This document shows, piece after piece, positions 8,848-16,606 of a stretch of 17,198 nucleotides of DNA (the stretch's first letter is position 1; the number at the start of each line of letters is the position of its first letter). Made by a program: the position numbers and the translations under genes. The notes below the pieces were generated by a model. It ran no database searches. It had not been told where the DNA came from and was given only the letters and a program-made list of their open reading frames with translations. Source of the DNA: Pelagophyceae sp. CCMP2097 (taxonomy: Eukaryota; Sar; Pelagophyceae); the NCBI GenBank assembly GCA_026770575.1, contig MU657245.1, positions 137,988-155,185 on the forward strand. The letters run 5' to 3'.

Positions 8848-10481
8848 CCTTTGCGGAACTGCAAGAAACGGCCTTTGGGCTCAGGAAAGCCGCATTCGTT
8901 TGAAGACGCGGAAAAAGGGCCTTTCTGAGACCCAGAGGCCCCTTTCAAACGGCCGCATTCGCGCAGAGGTTCGATTCCACCGGTCCGTTGGAAGAGCGGG
9001 CTCCTATTTCGATTTCGAGGCGGGTTTGGGCCATGTTTGGCACTCGCCAACGCCCTTGGGAGATGCGGCCGTACGGGTTTTTCGAGGGGCCCCTTTTTTT
9101 CGAGGCGACCACCGGCGCCGTCTCCGCAAAGGCGCCCTTTTTCGGCCCCCCGCCTCCAAAACCCGGCCCCCCGAATCCCGCCGAAAGACGTTGTAAGACC
9201 CCGCCTCCCGCCTCCCCTCGACAAAGGGCACCGTCGACGGCAGGACCGGCCTTGAGAGGGGCCGCACGATCTGGCGTTTCAGAAAGCGGCGTCTTTTGGG
9301 GATTTCGGACTTTGGGGTGGAGATTTCCAAGAACCCGCATTTGCTGTCGTCTCCGGAGTGCCGCCTCTTCGGCACCGCCTCGGACCGCCGTTCAAGAGAC
9401 GGTCCCTTTTTCGACCGGGCCCTCGCATTCAAGGCCCCCGCCTCCCGGACCCGGCGAGACCGCAGCTGCCACTTCCGAAAGCCCAAAACTTTAAGGCCAA
9501 AAGCCAAAATCCAACAAGAGCCAAAACCACAGGCATAATCTCAACTAGGCGGATATTGAGGATTGTATCGAAATCTAGTTCCAAAATGTGTGGGCCCCAA
9601 TCCCCGAAAATATTTATCAAATCTTTAAATAGCTGCCTCGTGGCGATTTTGGCATCTCCGGTTTTGGATACGCGGCTGAGTCGAAATGCACGATGGCAAC
9701 GAGTCGAATCCGAGTTCGCTGGCCTGCGGTGTAGATCTTGCCCGATCGAATCGTCCAGACGCCGCTGTAAAGATCGCCGCACTCGCCGCGGGAGGCCCCG
9801 GGGCAAGTCGGAATTGAACAAAAAAGGGGGCGTTTCCCCGTTTCCCCCAAAACGAGCTTTTGGCTGTGCGTGTGCGCACGCTCGCGCGGGTCGCGCCCAG
9901 ATCACGAAAGAACGCTCCGACACTCGCGTTTGGGGATCGAGAAGTCGCCTCGCCAAGAAGGTTGCATTTCGACTTGCCACATATTGGATTTGTGCTTTTG
10001 TGCTTTTGGCCTTATGGGAATCAAGTGGCAGCTGCTGTACGAACCCCGCCCGGCAAGGTCGTTCGTTTGGGCCGCCTCCGGGAGCACCGTCTGCTTTGAC
10101 AAAAAAGACCTTTGAGGGAAGCGGCACCCAGGGTGGATCAGCAAGCAGCCTTGTTCTTCGGGGCCCGCATACCGCCTGCGGCAGGACCAGCTCCGCGAGG
10201 GCCGTACGATGGACCGTCCGGCAACTTGCCTTTGGCGACTTGCCTTTGGACCCCGAAAGACGTGCAAGGCGGACTCTGCAAAGCGGACCCTTGGATCGTC
10301 CCGAGGAGGGACCGCCGAAAGGACTTTGGAACCGCCTCTTTCCACGCCGTCCGGCAGGACCGTCCGGCAGGAGCGCCTCTTCAAAAGGCCATCTCTTCGG
10401 GCCGCCCGTTCAAGAGGCGGTCAAAGTTCTTTCAAGGGGCGCCGTTCTGCCGCAATCAACGCCGTTTTTTGATGGACCGGT
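8848..10481. other. Putative intron interior; no confident gene
   Basis: The left part is GC-rich and low in complexity. From about 9480 to 9640 it becomes AT-richer. A minus-strand frame at about 9617-9811 reads like protein (GDLYSGVWTIRSGKIYTAG, then RLVAIVHFDSAAYPKPEMP, stop at 9617-9619), but I recognise no family. An AG lies immediately upstream of GGCGTCTGG on that strand, so it might be an exon fragment. The 440-codon plus frame across 9358-10680 is Arg/Pro-rich, switches composition several times and runs into tandem repeats, so I do not call it. Confidence 0.4.
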
Positions 10482-10673
10482 CCTTGGGGTCGTTCCTTGG
10501 GGCCGTTCCTTGGGGCCGTTGGCAGTCGACGTTGAGACTTTAGTGCCGTTCTCTGCGCGGGGTCCTTTCAAGGGGCTCTTCAACGGGCCGCCGTCTCGGA
10601 ACCGCCTCGGAACCGCCTCGGAACCGCCGCCTTGGGAACCGGTGCCTTGGGAACCGGTGCCTTGGGAACCGCC
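10482..10673 (+). repeat. Three short tandem arrays (13, 11 and 15 bp)
   Basis: CCTTGGGGCCGTT occurs three times at 10482-10520 (13-bp period; first copy has one mismatch). CTCGGAACCGC occurs three times exactly at 10595-10627 (11-bp period). GCCTTGGGAACCGGT occurs three times at 10629-10673 (15-bp period; last copy diverges at its end). The three arrays share CTTGGG and GGAACCG words but have different periods. The third stops 4 bases before an inverted-repeat element. Confidence 0.95.
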
Positions 10674-10827
10674 TCATTAGAGAGCTTCAGCTCAAAGTGA
10701 TACCCTATCGAAAGTGATACCCTCTCAAATAAAACCCCGTTAAAAGCCCGTTGATATATAGAGCATGCAGTGGTCTCTCCGTTCAACGGACCTCGTACAA
10801 CTCTCAAACTCGCGAGCCAAATCAAAT

Positions 10828-10843
10828 TAGTACCTAGGTACTA
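10828..10843. repeat. Perfect 16-bp palindrome
   Basis: TAGTACCTAGGTACTA is its own reverse complement. It lies inside the TIR-bounded element, about 150 bp from its left end, at the junction between an AT-rich flank and a GC-rich core. Confidence 0.9.
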
Positions 10844-11318
10844 CTTTGGCCCGAGGGCAACCCCGAGGCACCCCAGCCGACTCCCGTCCCGGGATCGATG
10901 GTGCGCAGTCAACAAGCCCAAGCGCAGACGCCCGTCGATTTTCCGCATGGTGCGTCGACTCTCGCGGAATCGGCGTTTTGGGTACTTGTGTTCGAGTTCG
11001 TACCCACCCGCGAATCGCCTTTCTCGGCCGGTTCCGGGCGCTGCCGGATTGGTTGCGGACGCCTGCGCGCAGTTCCCGCCGGTTGCCGGCGCGTGGCGGG
11101 TCCCGCAAGGGCCCGAACGCATGCTCCTCACGCGCCTTCCGATGCCACGTCGCTGCTGCCCAAGGGGTAGCCACAACGCAAAACAAAGTTAGGGCCGGCC
11201 CTGCGGGACCAAGGCGCGTCGATAGGGCCATTCAGCGCCTCATTCCGACGAGAACTGACCGGTATCCTTGACCCCTCCATAAGACAACGACGTCGTCTCC
11301 AAAATATGCAGATCACTT

Positions 11319-11374
11319 CGATAGGATATGAGTTTGATCTTGTCCGATGGACACGATAGGATATGAATTCGATC
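11319..11374 (+). repeat. Subterminal direct repeats, 35 bp apart
   Basis: A 21-base sequence beginning CGATAGGATATGA and ending GATC occurs at 11319-11339 and 11354-11374 and differs at only a few central positions. Being next to the right inverted repeat, the pair may be transposase-binding subterminal repeats of the element; that role is inference. Confidence 0.85.
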
Positions 11375-11402
11375 GGGTCTCACTTTGAGCTGAAGCTCTC
11401 TA

Positions 11403-11752
11403 TTCTCACCGTCTCACAAGGGCGTTTCCGGCCGACGTTCCAGGACCGCCGTCGACAAGGGGCCGTCTCGTTGAGACGTCGACAAGGGCCTGCCGTACTT
11501 GCAGGGCCGTCGACGTCGGCACCGTCGGCGCCGTCGAAGCTCGTCCGCAAGACGGCCTCTTCGGCACCGACTCAAGAGCCGCCTTTTCTTGGAGACCGTT
11601 TCGAGACCGTTTCGAGACCGTTTCGAAAGAACCGCCTTTCTCGCCGTCTCCAAGGGCTCGTTGAAAGCCGTTTCCGGACTCGCCGGGCCAAAGCCACTTT
11701 CTCCAAGTGGCCCCAAATGTCGCCCAAAATGCCGCACGCTTGCGAGGCGCAC
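11403..11752. other. Intron-like sequence with an 11-bp triplet array
   Basis: GAGACCGTTTC is repeated three times exactly at 11592-11624. The rest is GACCGTC-rich. Just below 11752 a minus frame reads GDIWGHLEKVALARR, which resembles the next stretch of a RelA/SpoT-like domain. However, the exon at 6708 already supplies a good continuation, so I treat this as intron. Confidence 0.45.
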
Positions 11753-11980
11753 CTTTTCCAAGACGCGGCCGAGCCCTTTGAGCGTCGGCGGCTTTGAGAT
11801 GTCCACGGCCAGTTGACCCCTCTTGCAAAACGAAGCGAGCTCGCCGCACAAGCCGGCAAAGAGCGGCTTGGCGACTGCGGCGTCGCGGTACAGTTGCACC
11901 ACGTCCGTGGAAACTTGCCGCGGCGGGACGCCGACCAAACCGCAGAGCCGCGACGCCGCTGATGAAAACTCGGCCGAGCC
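11753..11980 (-). pseudogene. Exon leading into the RelA/SpoT-like domain
   Basis: Read on the minus strand this gives about 76 residues with strongly protein-like, GC3-rich codons and no stop: GSAEFSSAASRLCGLVG, STDVVQLYRDAAVAKPLF, then PPTLKGLGRVLEK. The last part fits the helix that opens RelA/SpoT-like nucleotidyltransferase domains (K-x-x-x-R-x-x-x-K type). The piece ends at a GTGCGC donor (11747-11752) after AAG, phase 0. The exon at 6708 begins in phase 0 after a TAG acceptor, and joining them gives LEK followed by VAFTAGG then LDVNR, in the expected domain order. The upstream border is unsure; a GTAG acceptor near 11980 would be phase 1. It could instead be a separate relic of a related gene. 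Confidence 0.55.
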
Positions 11981-12185
11981 TACGTGGCCGACGTCCAAGG
12001 GCCGACTTCGAAGAAAGGGCCCCCAAAAATCGCCGGGGAGAATCCTGCTTCGCCCGGAGGTTGGCCTTTGATTCGGGACCGGAGCCCGGCTTTCTTGGGG
12101 CAGCACGGCTTTCTTGGGGCAAATGCACCATGTGGGCGGGTTTTCCCTGCTCGGGCTTTCCCTGCTCGGGCCCAGGCTCGACAAA

Positions 12186-12362
12186 GGGTCCGGGTCCGAC
12201 CCGGACCCGCGCCTTTTTCGGGGTCGGGTCCGGGTCTGGGTCCGGCCGATGCCGCGGACCCGACGGTCGGGTCCGGGTCCGGGTCCGGCGGACCCGATTC
12301 CGGGTCCGGGTCCGGGTCCGGCTGCCTCGAGGTCGGGTCCGGGTCCGGGTCCGGGTCCGGTC
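12186..12362 (+). repeat. GGGTCC hexamer array (left copy)
   Basis: Runs of GGGTCC are interrupted by short unique words and by orientation switches to GGACCC. At 12186-12208 an 11-base arm GGGTCCGGGTC faces GACCCGGACCC across one base, a perfect inverted repeat. The densest part is at 12310-12360. Frames crossing it give only GP, GS or VR dipeptides. The array stops at a TGA (12363-12365) just before the hAT-like frame opens. Confidence 0.95.
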
Positions 12363-12365
12363 TGA

Positions 12366-12833
12366 TATAGGACGCCTCGAGGCGCGCGCCTGCTAGTAGC
12401 GCCCTCACACTGGACTGCCCTCACGTCCAGTGCAGATGGGGTCGTGTCCGAGATGGCGATTCTCGACGCGCTGCGGCTGCAACCGACCCACGTCGAGCTT
12501 CGCGCCGCCTGCCGTGACCGTGCCTTCTCGCCGCTCCTCTTCTACTCGCAGCACCGCTTCCAGCTCCCGGTCCACCTGATCATGGCGCAGCGCATCTTCG
12601 CCGACCAGGGGACGGAGGCCGTGTCGGAGCGCTCCTTCTCGACCGCGGGCATGTACGCCTCGCCCCTCCGCAAAAAACTCGGCGCCAAGATTGCCTCGAT
12701 GATGGTTAAGTGCAACAAGAACCACGACTGGCTCTTCGACAAGATCAAGGGCAAGATCAAGGACCGCTACTTCCTCAAGTTCCGAGACGTCGCAGGCGCC
12801 TTCTACGCCGCCAATCCCGATTTTGAAGACTGA
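12366..12833 (+). CDS. hAT transposase C-terminal dimerisation domain (5'-truncated)
   Basis: The frame is open from 12366 to the TGA at 12831-12833. It contains the hallmark of the hAT family dimerisation region near the transposase C-terminus: FYSQHRFQLPVHLIMAQRIF, then AVSERSFSTAGMYASPLRKK, then a helix ending KNHDWLFDKIK. In hAT enzymes the SER-x-FS-x-x-G segment packs against a partner subunit. Codons are very GC3-rich and clean, unlike the flanks. Complete hAT transposases are usually over 600 residues with an N-terminal BED zinc finger and a DDE catalytic core; neither is seen in this window. An in-frame GTG lies at 12444 and the first ATG at 12453. A TGCAG acceptor-like site (ends 12435) could make this the last exon of a spliced gene. 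It lies antisense within the putative intron of the minus-strand gene. Confidence 0.85.
   Translation, partial: YRTPRGARLLVAPSHWTALTSSADGVVSEMAILDALRLQPTHVELRAACRDRAFSPLLFYSQHRFQLPVHLIMAQRIFADQGTEAVSERSFSTAGMYASPLRKKLGAKIASMMVKCNKNHDWLFDKIKGKIKDRYFLKFRDVAGAFYAANPDFED
12408..12432. repeat. 8-bp hairpin at the 5' edge of the hAT frame
   Basis: CACTGGAC (12408-12415) is perfectly complementary to GTCCAGTG (12425-12432) with a 9-base loop. The word GCCCTCAC is also directly repeated at 12401-12408 and 12417-12424. The structure lies inside the open frame, so it may be coincidental. Confidence 0.8.
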
Positions 12834-12877
12834 TGCTTTTAAAAGGATTTATTGAAACCCTTTATTTTTCGCGACGC

Positions 12878-13018
12878 GGGTCCGGGTTCGGGTCCGGGTC
12901 TCGGCACTCAGCCTCGGGTCCGGGTCCGGGTTCTTGCGGGTCCGGGTCCGGGTCCGGCCTCGCCACGGCGGGTCCGGGTCCGGGTCCTGGGATTTTCAAA
13001 GACCCGGGCCCGGACCCA
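12878..13018 (+). repeat. GGGTCC hexamer array (right copy)
   Basis: The same GGGTCC unit as at 12186-12362 returns 45 bp after the hAT stop codon, in clusters of two to four units separated by short unique words. It ends with a switch to the GGACCC orientation (GACCCGGGCCCGGACCC near 13000-13017). The two arrays bracket the hAT-like frame. Confidence 0.95.
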
Positions 13019-13201
13019 AAGACCCTTTGTCGACCCTGCTCGGGCCCTTTCAAAGAGGCCGAATCCGTTCGAATCTGCAAAAACGTCCGTTCGAATCTGC
13101 GAAACAAACTTCGGGGCCGTTGCCAAAATGCGTTCTTCGGGGCCGTTGGGGCCGAATTCGAGAGGGGGTTTGGGCAAGAGCGACGGGGCGAGACCAAGCG
13201 C
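13019..13201. other. No gene seen
   Basis: Short unique spacer between two arrays. The word CCGTTCGAATCTGC recurs (near 13066 and 13088) in slightly different form. No recognisable domain in any frame. Confidence 0.5.
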
Positions 13202-13340
13202 CTTTCCAACGGAACCCCCGGGTATTTTCCAACGGAACCCCCCCCGGTACTTTCCAACGTTTCCCCCGGGTACTTTCCAACGTTACCCCCCCGGTACTTT
13301 CCAACGTTACCCCCCCGGGTACTTTCCAACGGAACCAAAC
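13202..13340 (+). repeat. Tandem array, 23-25 bp unit, six copies
   Basis: Copies of TTTCCAACGTTACCCCCCCGGTAC start at 13203, 13226, 13251, 13274, 13298 and 13323. The length of the C-run differs between copies, which accounts for the variable period. The TTTCCAACGGAAC core is shared with the large minisatellite at 8471-8847, nearly 5 kb away. Confidence 0.95.
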
Positions 13341-15054
13341 ACCGGGGGGGCAAACGAGGCCTGCGTCCGGACCCGCACAGAGGGACTGCCGCAGGGGGTG
13401 CAAAAGGGCCGAAATCGAGTTGCAGAGCCGAGGGGGTCGAGAAAGGGCCAATTCGAGAGAGTCCCCCTTTGAATTCGGCATCTTCGGATTCGGCATCTGT
13501 CGGTTCTTGGACCAAGGCGGCCGAATGGCTGCACTTTGTGTCAAGAGGGGCCACAATGCCCTTTTCGTTGGAGCCTCTGCTTCGGGCCCTTGCTCTTTCA
13601 CTTTTCACCTGCTCCTCGGCGAGAATCGAGGCAAGCGCGAGTCCCCGAGGCCGCCCCTTGGCGGGAACGGCGTCGTGATGGCGGCACGGTCTTTGCAACG
13701 GACCGGTGATGAGGTCTCGAACCCCAATGCGGCGCTTTCTACAAAACCAGATTGCCATCCATCAATCCCATCAAATCCCATCAATCCTAGAATAATTCCA
13801 TCGATCCATCAATCCCGGAATCCAATGTCCCAGACGGCGGCCAAAGGCCACTGCGGCGCCAGTCGAATCGTCAAACTCCGATGCCGTTGAATCGTCGAAC
13901 CGCGAATGGGTCCCTTTCCGCCGACCCGAAACGGGCTCGAGACCGGGGCGCCATTGTTTAAATTTACTGACTATGAAATCAAACCCTGGGGCTCCATCGG
14001 CCCGCAAACTCAATCGAAACGCAAAGGCACAACGCCGCCGCCCAAAGGCCACCAAGGCGGGCGTTGCCGCGTGCGGGATTTCGAACGGAACCTTGAGCCG
14101 TGTTCCGACACTTGCTGGCGGGACCGCACCGCCGCAACCACCAGCGCGGCCTGGGCGTTGCCAAGGGGCCCGGAATCCCTCGCGAGCAGCGACGGAAGCG
14201 ACCTCTTTTGGGAAAACCGACGACGAGAATCCGCTGCCCGGCGCGACGCAGCAGCCGCCGCGGGGAGGCCGGGAGCTGGCGTTTGGGAGTTTGGGCGCGG
14301 GAGCCCAGACGGGAGCTTTGTTTTCCTTGGCCGATTCGGAGTCGCCGCGTGGGCTTATGGGGTCCAGCCGATCCCCATGTGGCGCCCCGTGTGGGGTCCC
14401 ATGGCCATGGGGCGGCGGGGTTCCAGCCGGCGCGTTTCGCCGCCCTAGAGCCGCCCAACCTTGAGCCAGGGCCCACGTCGGGGTCCTCGTTCGCACCACT
14501 CGGGCGTCGCCGGGCGGCGCGGCGACGACGGCCTCGGCGGCTCGTCGGCTTCGTCGCCGTCGGATGGCTCGCCGAGCCCTTGGTGTCACCCGCGCAGTTC
14601 CGTATGGGGCGGGGCCGTATGGGGTCCATCCTGCCCAAATTTAGGCTCACGGGGCCCCATGTGGGCCCCATGCGGCAACCCAGATTCGGACCGCAGGCCT
14701 TCGGATTTCCCCCTTTGGGGCCTTTTGGGGCCCGTTGCCAGTCCAAGGGACCGTTGCCAGTCCCCAAAAGGGCCCTTGCCAGTCGACCTTTCTAATGCGG
14801 ACCGCCTCCTTTCGGCTTGTTTTTCGGCCGTTGCGGACCGCCTCCTTTTGGAAGCAACGGACCGTAAACGGCCCTCGCCGTCGAACCACGGGCCTCTCCC
14901 CCGAGAATGAGGCCGCCTCTCCCGTCGGACCGGGAAACGTGCCGGCGCCATCGCAGATGGGTTTGCCCAAGCCCCGAGGATTTGAAAAGGGCTTTATAAA
15001 GGGCCTTATTAAGGGCCTAGAGTGCCACAATATCGACGAATTGCTGCGCGACCA
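13341..15054. other. GC-rich stretch without a confident gene
   Basis: This would be interior sequence of the putative 3.7-kb intron. A minus frame near 13940-14100 has a protein-like stretch (LKVPFEIPHAATPALVAFGR), but neighbouring frames look equally plausible and I recognise no domain. A degenerate CCATCAATC microsatellite lies at 13756-13823. A perfect 14-bp palindrome, CCCATGGCCATGGG, lies at 14398-14411 in a stretch rich in CCCATG/TGGGG words (about 14370-14700). Repeated GTTGCCAGTCC words occur at 14735-14785. Confidence 0.45.
13756..13823 (+). repeat. Degenerate CCATCAATC microsatellite
   Basis: The words CATCCATCAATCCCATCAA, CCCATCAATCC and CCATCGATCCATCAATCC follow each other with small interruptions. 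The segment is AT-richer than its surroundings. Confidence 0.85.
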
Positions 15055-15556
15055 GAATACCAGAATTCTGCGAGAATACTGCGAGAATACTGCGCAGAGG
15101 CCCTGATACACGAATTCTGCGAGAAGAACCGCAAAGAGAAGAACCCTGCGACATGGCCCCCCTGATACACGAATTCTGCGAGAAGAACACTGCGACGTGG
15201 CCCCTGTGACGATGCACCTGCCAAAGAGATCCCTGAGACAAAGTGAAAAGGCCCCCATGATTTCCATGACACGGTCCCTGATACAAGGGCCCTGCGGCAA
15301 CGTCTCAAGTGGCGAGGTCTCCGTGCAAAGGGCAAGTGGCAAGAACTCGGGGACAAGAACTCGGTGACGAGGTCCCCGCGACGAGAACCCCGCGTCGAGC
15401 ACCCTGCGGGAAGAGCCGCGTGACCAGAAACCGGTGAGACCATCCCTGCGACAGGGCCCCTGCGACACGGTCCCTGCGACACGGTCCCTGCGACACGGTC
15501 CCTGCGACACGGTCCCTGCGACACGGTCCCTGATACCCGGTCCCGTCTGGCAAAGT
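15055..15556 (+). repeat. 14-bp tandem array with a degenerate left tail
   Basis: Perfect or near-perfect 14-base units ACGGTCCCTGCGAC start at 15439, 15453, 15467, 15481, 15495, 15509 and 15523, with a diverged unit at 15537. To the left the same words decay: a longer repeat containing CCTGATACACGAATTCTGCG occurs near 15102 and 15161, and GAATACTGCGA triplicates lie near 15073-15094. On the minus strand three units translate to a 14-residue period (AGTVSQGPCRRDRV), so the long minus frame here is a product of the repeat. Confidence 0.95.
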
Positions 15557-15603
15557 CCCTGAGACGGCGTGAGAAGAACCCTGTGCCGCCGAGAGCTCTT
15601 GGG

Positions 15604-15705
15604 CCCGCCTCTGGAAACGGCCCGCAGAAAGAAACGGCCCGCAGAAAGAAACGGCCCGCAGAAAGAAACGGCCCGCCTCTGGAACCGGCCCGCAGGAAGA
15701 AACGG
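15604..15705 (+). repeat. 17-bp tandem array, six units
   Basis: Six exact-length 17-base units run without gaps from 15604. Units 2-4 are identical (CCCGCAGAAAGAAACGG). Units 1 and 4+1 share the CCCGCCTCTGGAA version, and unit 6 is CCCGCAGGAAGAAACGG. The alternating versions suggest an earlier higher-order unit. Confidence 0.97.
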
Positions 15706-15724
15706 CACAAAGTACGCGCCTCAA

Positions 15725-15937
15725 AAAGCGGCCTCCGAGGCCCTCTGCACATCGTCTCCGGGCTTTCGAGAATGCGTGCGCGGGGCCCTCGACCGACTTC
15801 GCCTCTCAACGCGCGACGGCAGCAAGGCGCAGTCTCTCGCCGGCCGCATCCCAGACGACGGGTTGACAGACCCTTTCCCCCCCGCGCGGGTTTTCGCCGC
15901 CCTCGCTGGACTCGACGGACGCCCAGACGTTGGAGAC
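15725..15937 (-). pseudogene. Third exon-like piece with in-frame TGA
   Basis: Starting after a CATAG acceptor (ends at 15938), the minus strand reads VSNVWASVESSEGGENPRGG, then ERVCQPVVWDAAGERLRLAA, to a TGA at 15806-15808 after 43 codons. The same frame continues with EAKSVEGPAHAFSKARRRCA before running into the 17-bp array. The residues on both sides of the TGA look like one protein, so it reads as a CGA-to-TGA nonsense change. The upstream piece ends FEK in phase 0 before a GTCCGT donor, so splicing gives FEK-VSNVWAS. I recognise no family for this part. The donor side is unresolved. A plus-strand frame (15569-15943) overlaps it and looks weaker. Confidence 0.5.
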
Positions 15938-16055
15938 CTATGAGATCGCGGCTCGAGGTTTGGCTTTTTGATTCTTCCATGTCTTCACGTCGTCAAGTCG
16001 AGAAGCATGCCGAAAAGTCGAGAAGCAATGAGCTCCCGAAGAGAAGAAAACGGAC

Positions 16056-16555
16056 CTTTTCAAACCCTCCGTTCCCGCAGGCCAGCGCCGCCTCGCAGTG
16101 CTGGACAAGGTCCGGCTCCGAAACGCGCCGCGCGATTTCTTCGCGGAGGGCCGTTCGAGCGGCGTCTGCCGTTATTCTGAGTCGTTCGCCAAATGCACCG
16201 CCGCAACGTCCGCCGCGGAATCCACGTCGCGCAGCAACGGCCCGAGCACCGCCAGCGCCTAGGCATTGCGAGGACCCTTTGCGTCGCGTCCCCGAGGCGG
16301 CCGCGCCCCGCGCCCCGATTTGACGCCCGACGCTTCGCTCCGACGCACGTCTCGGACGGCGGGCGCGGTGTCGACGGGCTCAAAGTCGCGTAAAGCTTGC
16401 GGCATTGCGCGCGCGGCGGTTTGAGGCGTTTCGGTGGGGCTTTGTCCGATTAGGGAAGCGACTTGCTCTTCGAGAGCAACCACCCGGGCCTTCAACGCCG
16501 CGATCTCCTCATCCCTCTCCGCCACCAGCGCGCGGTGCAGCTGCGTCGTCGACAT
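16056..16555 (-). pseudogene. First two exons of the minus-strand gene (coiled-coil N-terminus)
   Basis: The ATG at 16553-16555 has a G at -3. The first 69 codons contain RDEEIAALKARVVALEEQVA (about residues 14-33), a short heptad-like coiled coil. Read straight on, the frame ends at TAG (16259-16261). However, a GTGCGT donor (16343-16348) after codon 69 and that TAG as acceptor remove a 90-bp phase-0 intron. This gives AVRD joined to ALAVLGPLLRDVDSAADVAA. The second exon (16056-16258) loses frame at about 16172-16178 (HLANDSE, then TAA) and resumes one frame over with ITADAARTALREEIARRVSE and DLVQHCEAALACGNGGFEK. It ends at a GTCCGT donor (16050-16055). Function is unknown. The frameshift could be mutation or sequencing error. 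Confidence 0.55.
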
Positions 16556-16606
16556 GGCGTCGGCCGCGGGAGCCGGCCAGCGTCAGTCGAGCGCGTGTCA
16601 AGGACC

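Larger units (their letters stand above)
10678..11402. mobile_element. Non-autonomous TIR element with TA flanks (MITE-like)
   Basis: The 23 bases at 10678-10700, starting TAGAGAGCTTCAGCTC, are the exact reverse complement of 11380-11402. The match continues 8 of 10 to 10710 and 11370, giving 33-base inverted repeats. Taking the outer TA on each side as the target duplication leaves a 721-bp element that begins GAGAGC and ends GCTCTC. A TA duplication is typical of the Tc1/mariner superfamily. Subterminal direct repeats occur on both sides: AAAGTGATACCCT at 10694 and 10711 on the left, and CGATAGGATATGA copies at 11319 and 11354 on the right. The interior has no transposase I can recognise; it is GC-rich from about 10850 to 11250. 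It could also be a chance inverted duplication. Confidence 0.6.

Noticed and set aside
8960..8985. tRNA-like GGTTCGATTCC on the plus strand
   Set aside because: It matches box B, but the stem has two mismatches and no other tRNA arm is present.
8468..9196. 242-codon plus frame and 283-codon minus frame over the CGCTTTCC array
   Set aside because: Both are translations of the 15-17 bp minisatellite and its GC-rich flank. The unit length drifts, so there is no selected coding repeat.
9358..10680. 440-codon plus-strand open frame, the longest in the window
   Set aside because: It is Arg/Pro/Gly-rich, changes character several times, runs through three tandem arrays (the PWEPV repeat at its end is the 15-bp unit) and matches no domain. 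Long frames without stops are expected in GC-rich repeats.
10846..11271. Transposase gene inside the TIR element
   Set aside because: Frames on both strands in the core lack any DDE or helix-turn-helix pattern that I can see, and overlap without a preferred frame.
12186..13018. Telomeric repeat
   Set aside because: GGGTCC is not a known telomere repeat. The arrays are internal, interrupted and switch orientation.
12884..13890. Long frames rich in GP, GS and VR dipeptides as a structural protein
   Set aside because: All three frames of a GGGTCC array give such dipeptides; the signal is the hexamer itself.
15569..15943. Plus-strand frame ending LAGLDGRPDVGDL
   Set aside because: It is antisense to the minus-strand exon piece, starts inside the 17-bp array, and has no splice-phase support from neighbours.
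15009..15980. 323-codon minus-strand frame
   Set aside because: Its middle is the 14-bp array read as a 14-residue period, and its start is a different frame from the exon-like reading at 15725-15937.
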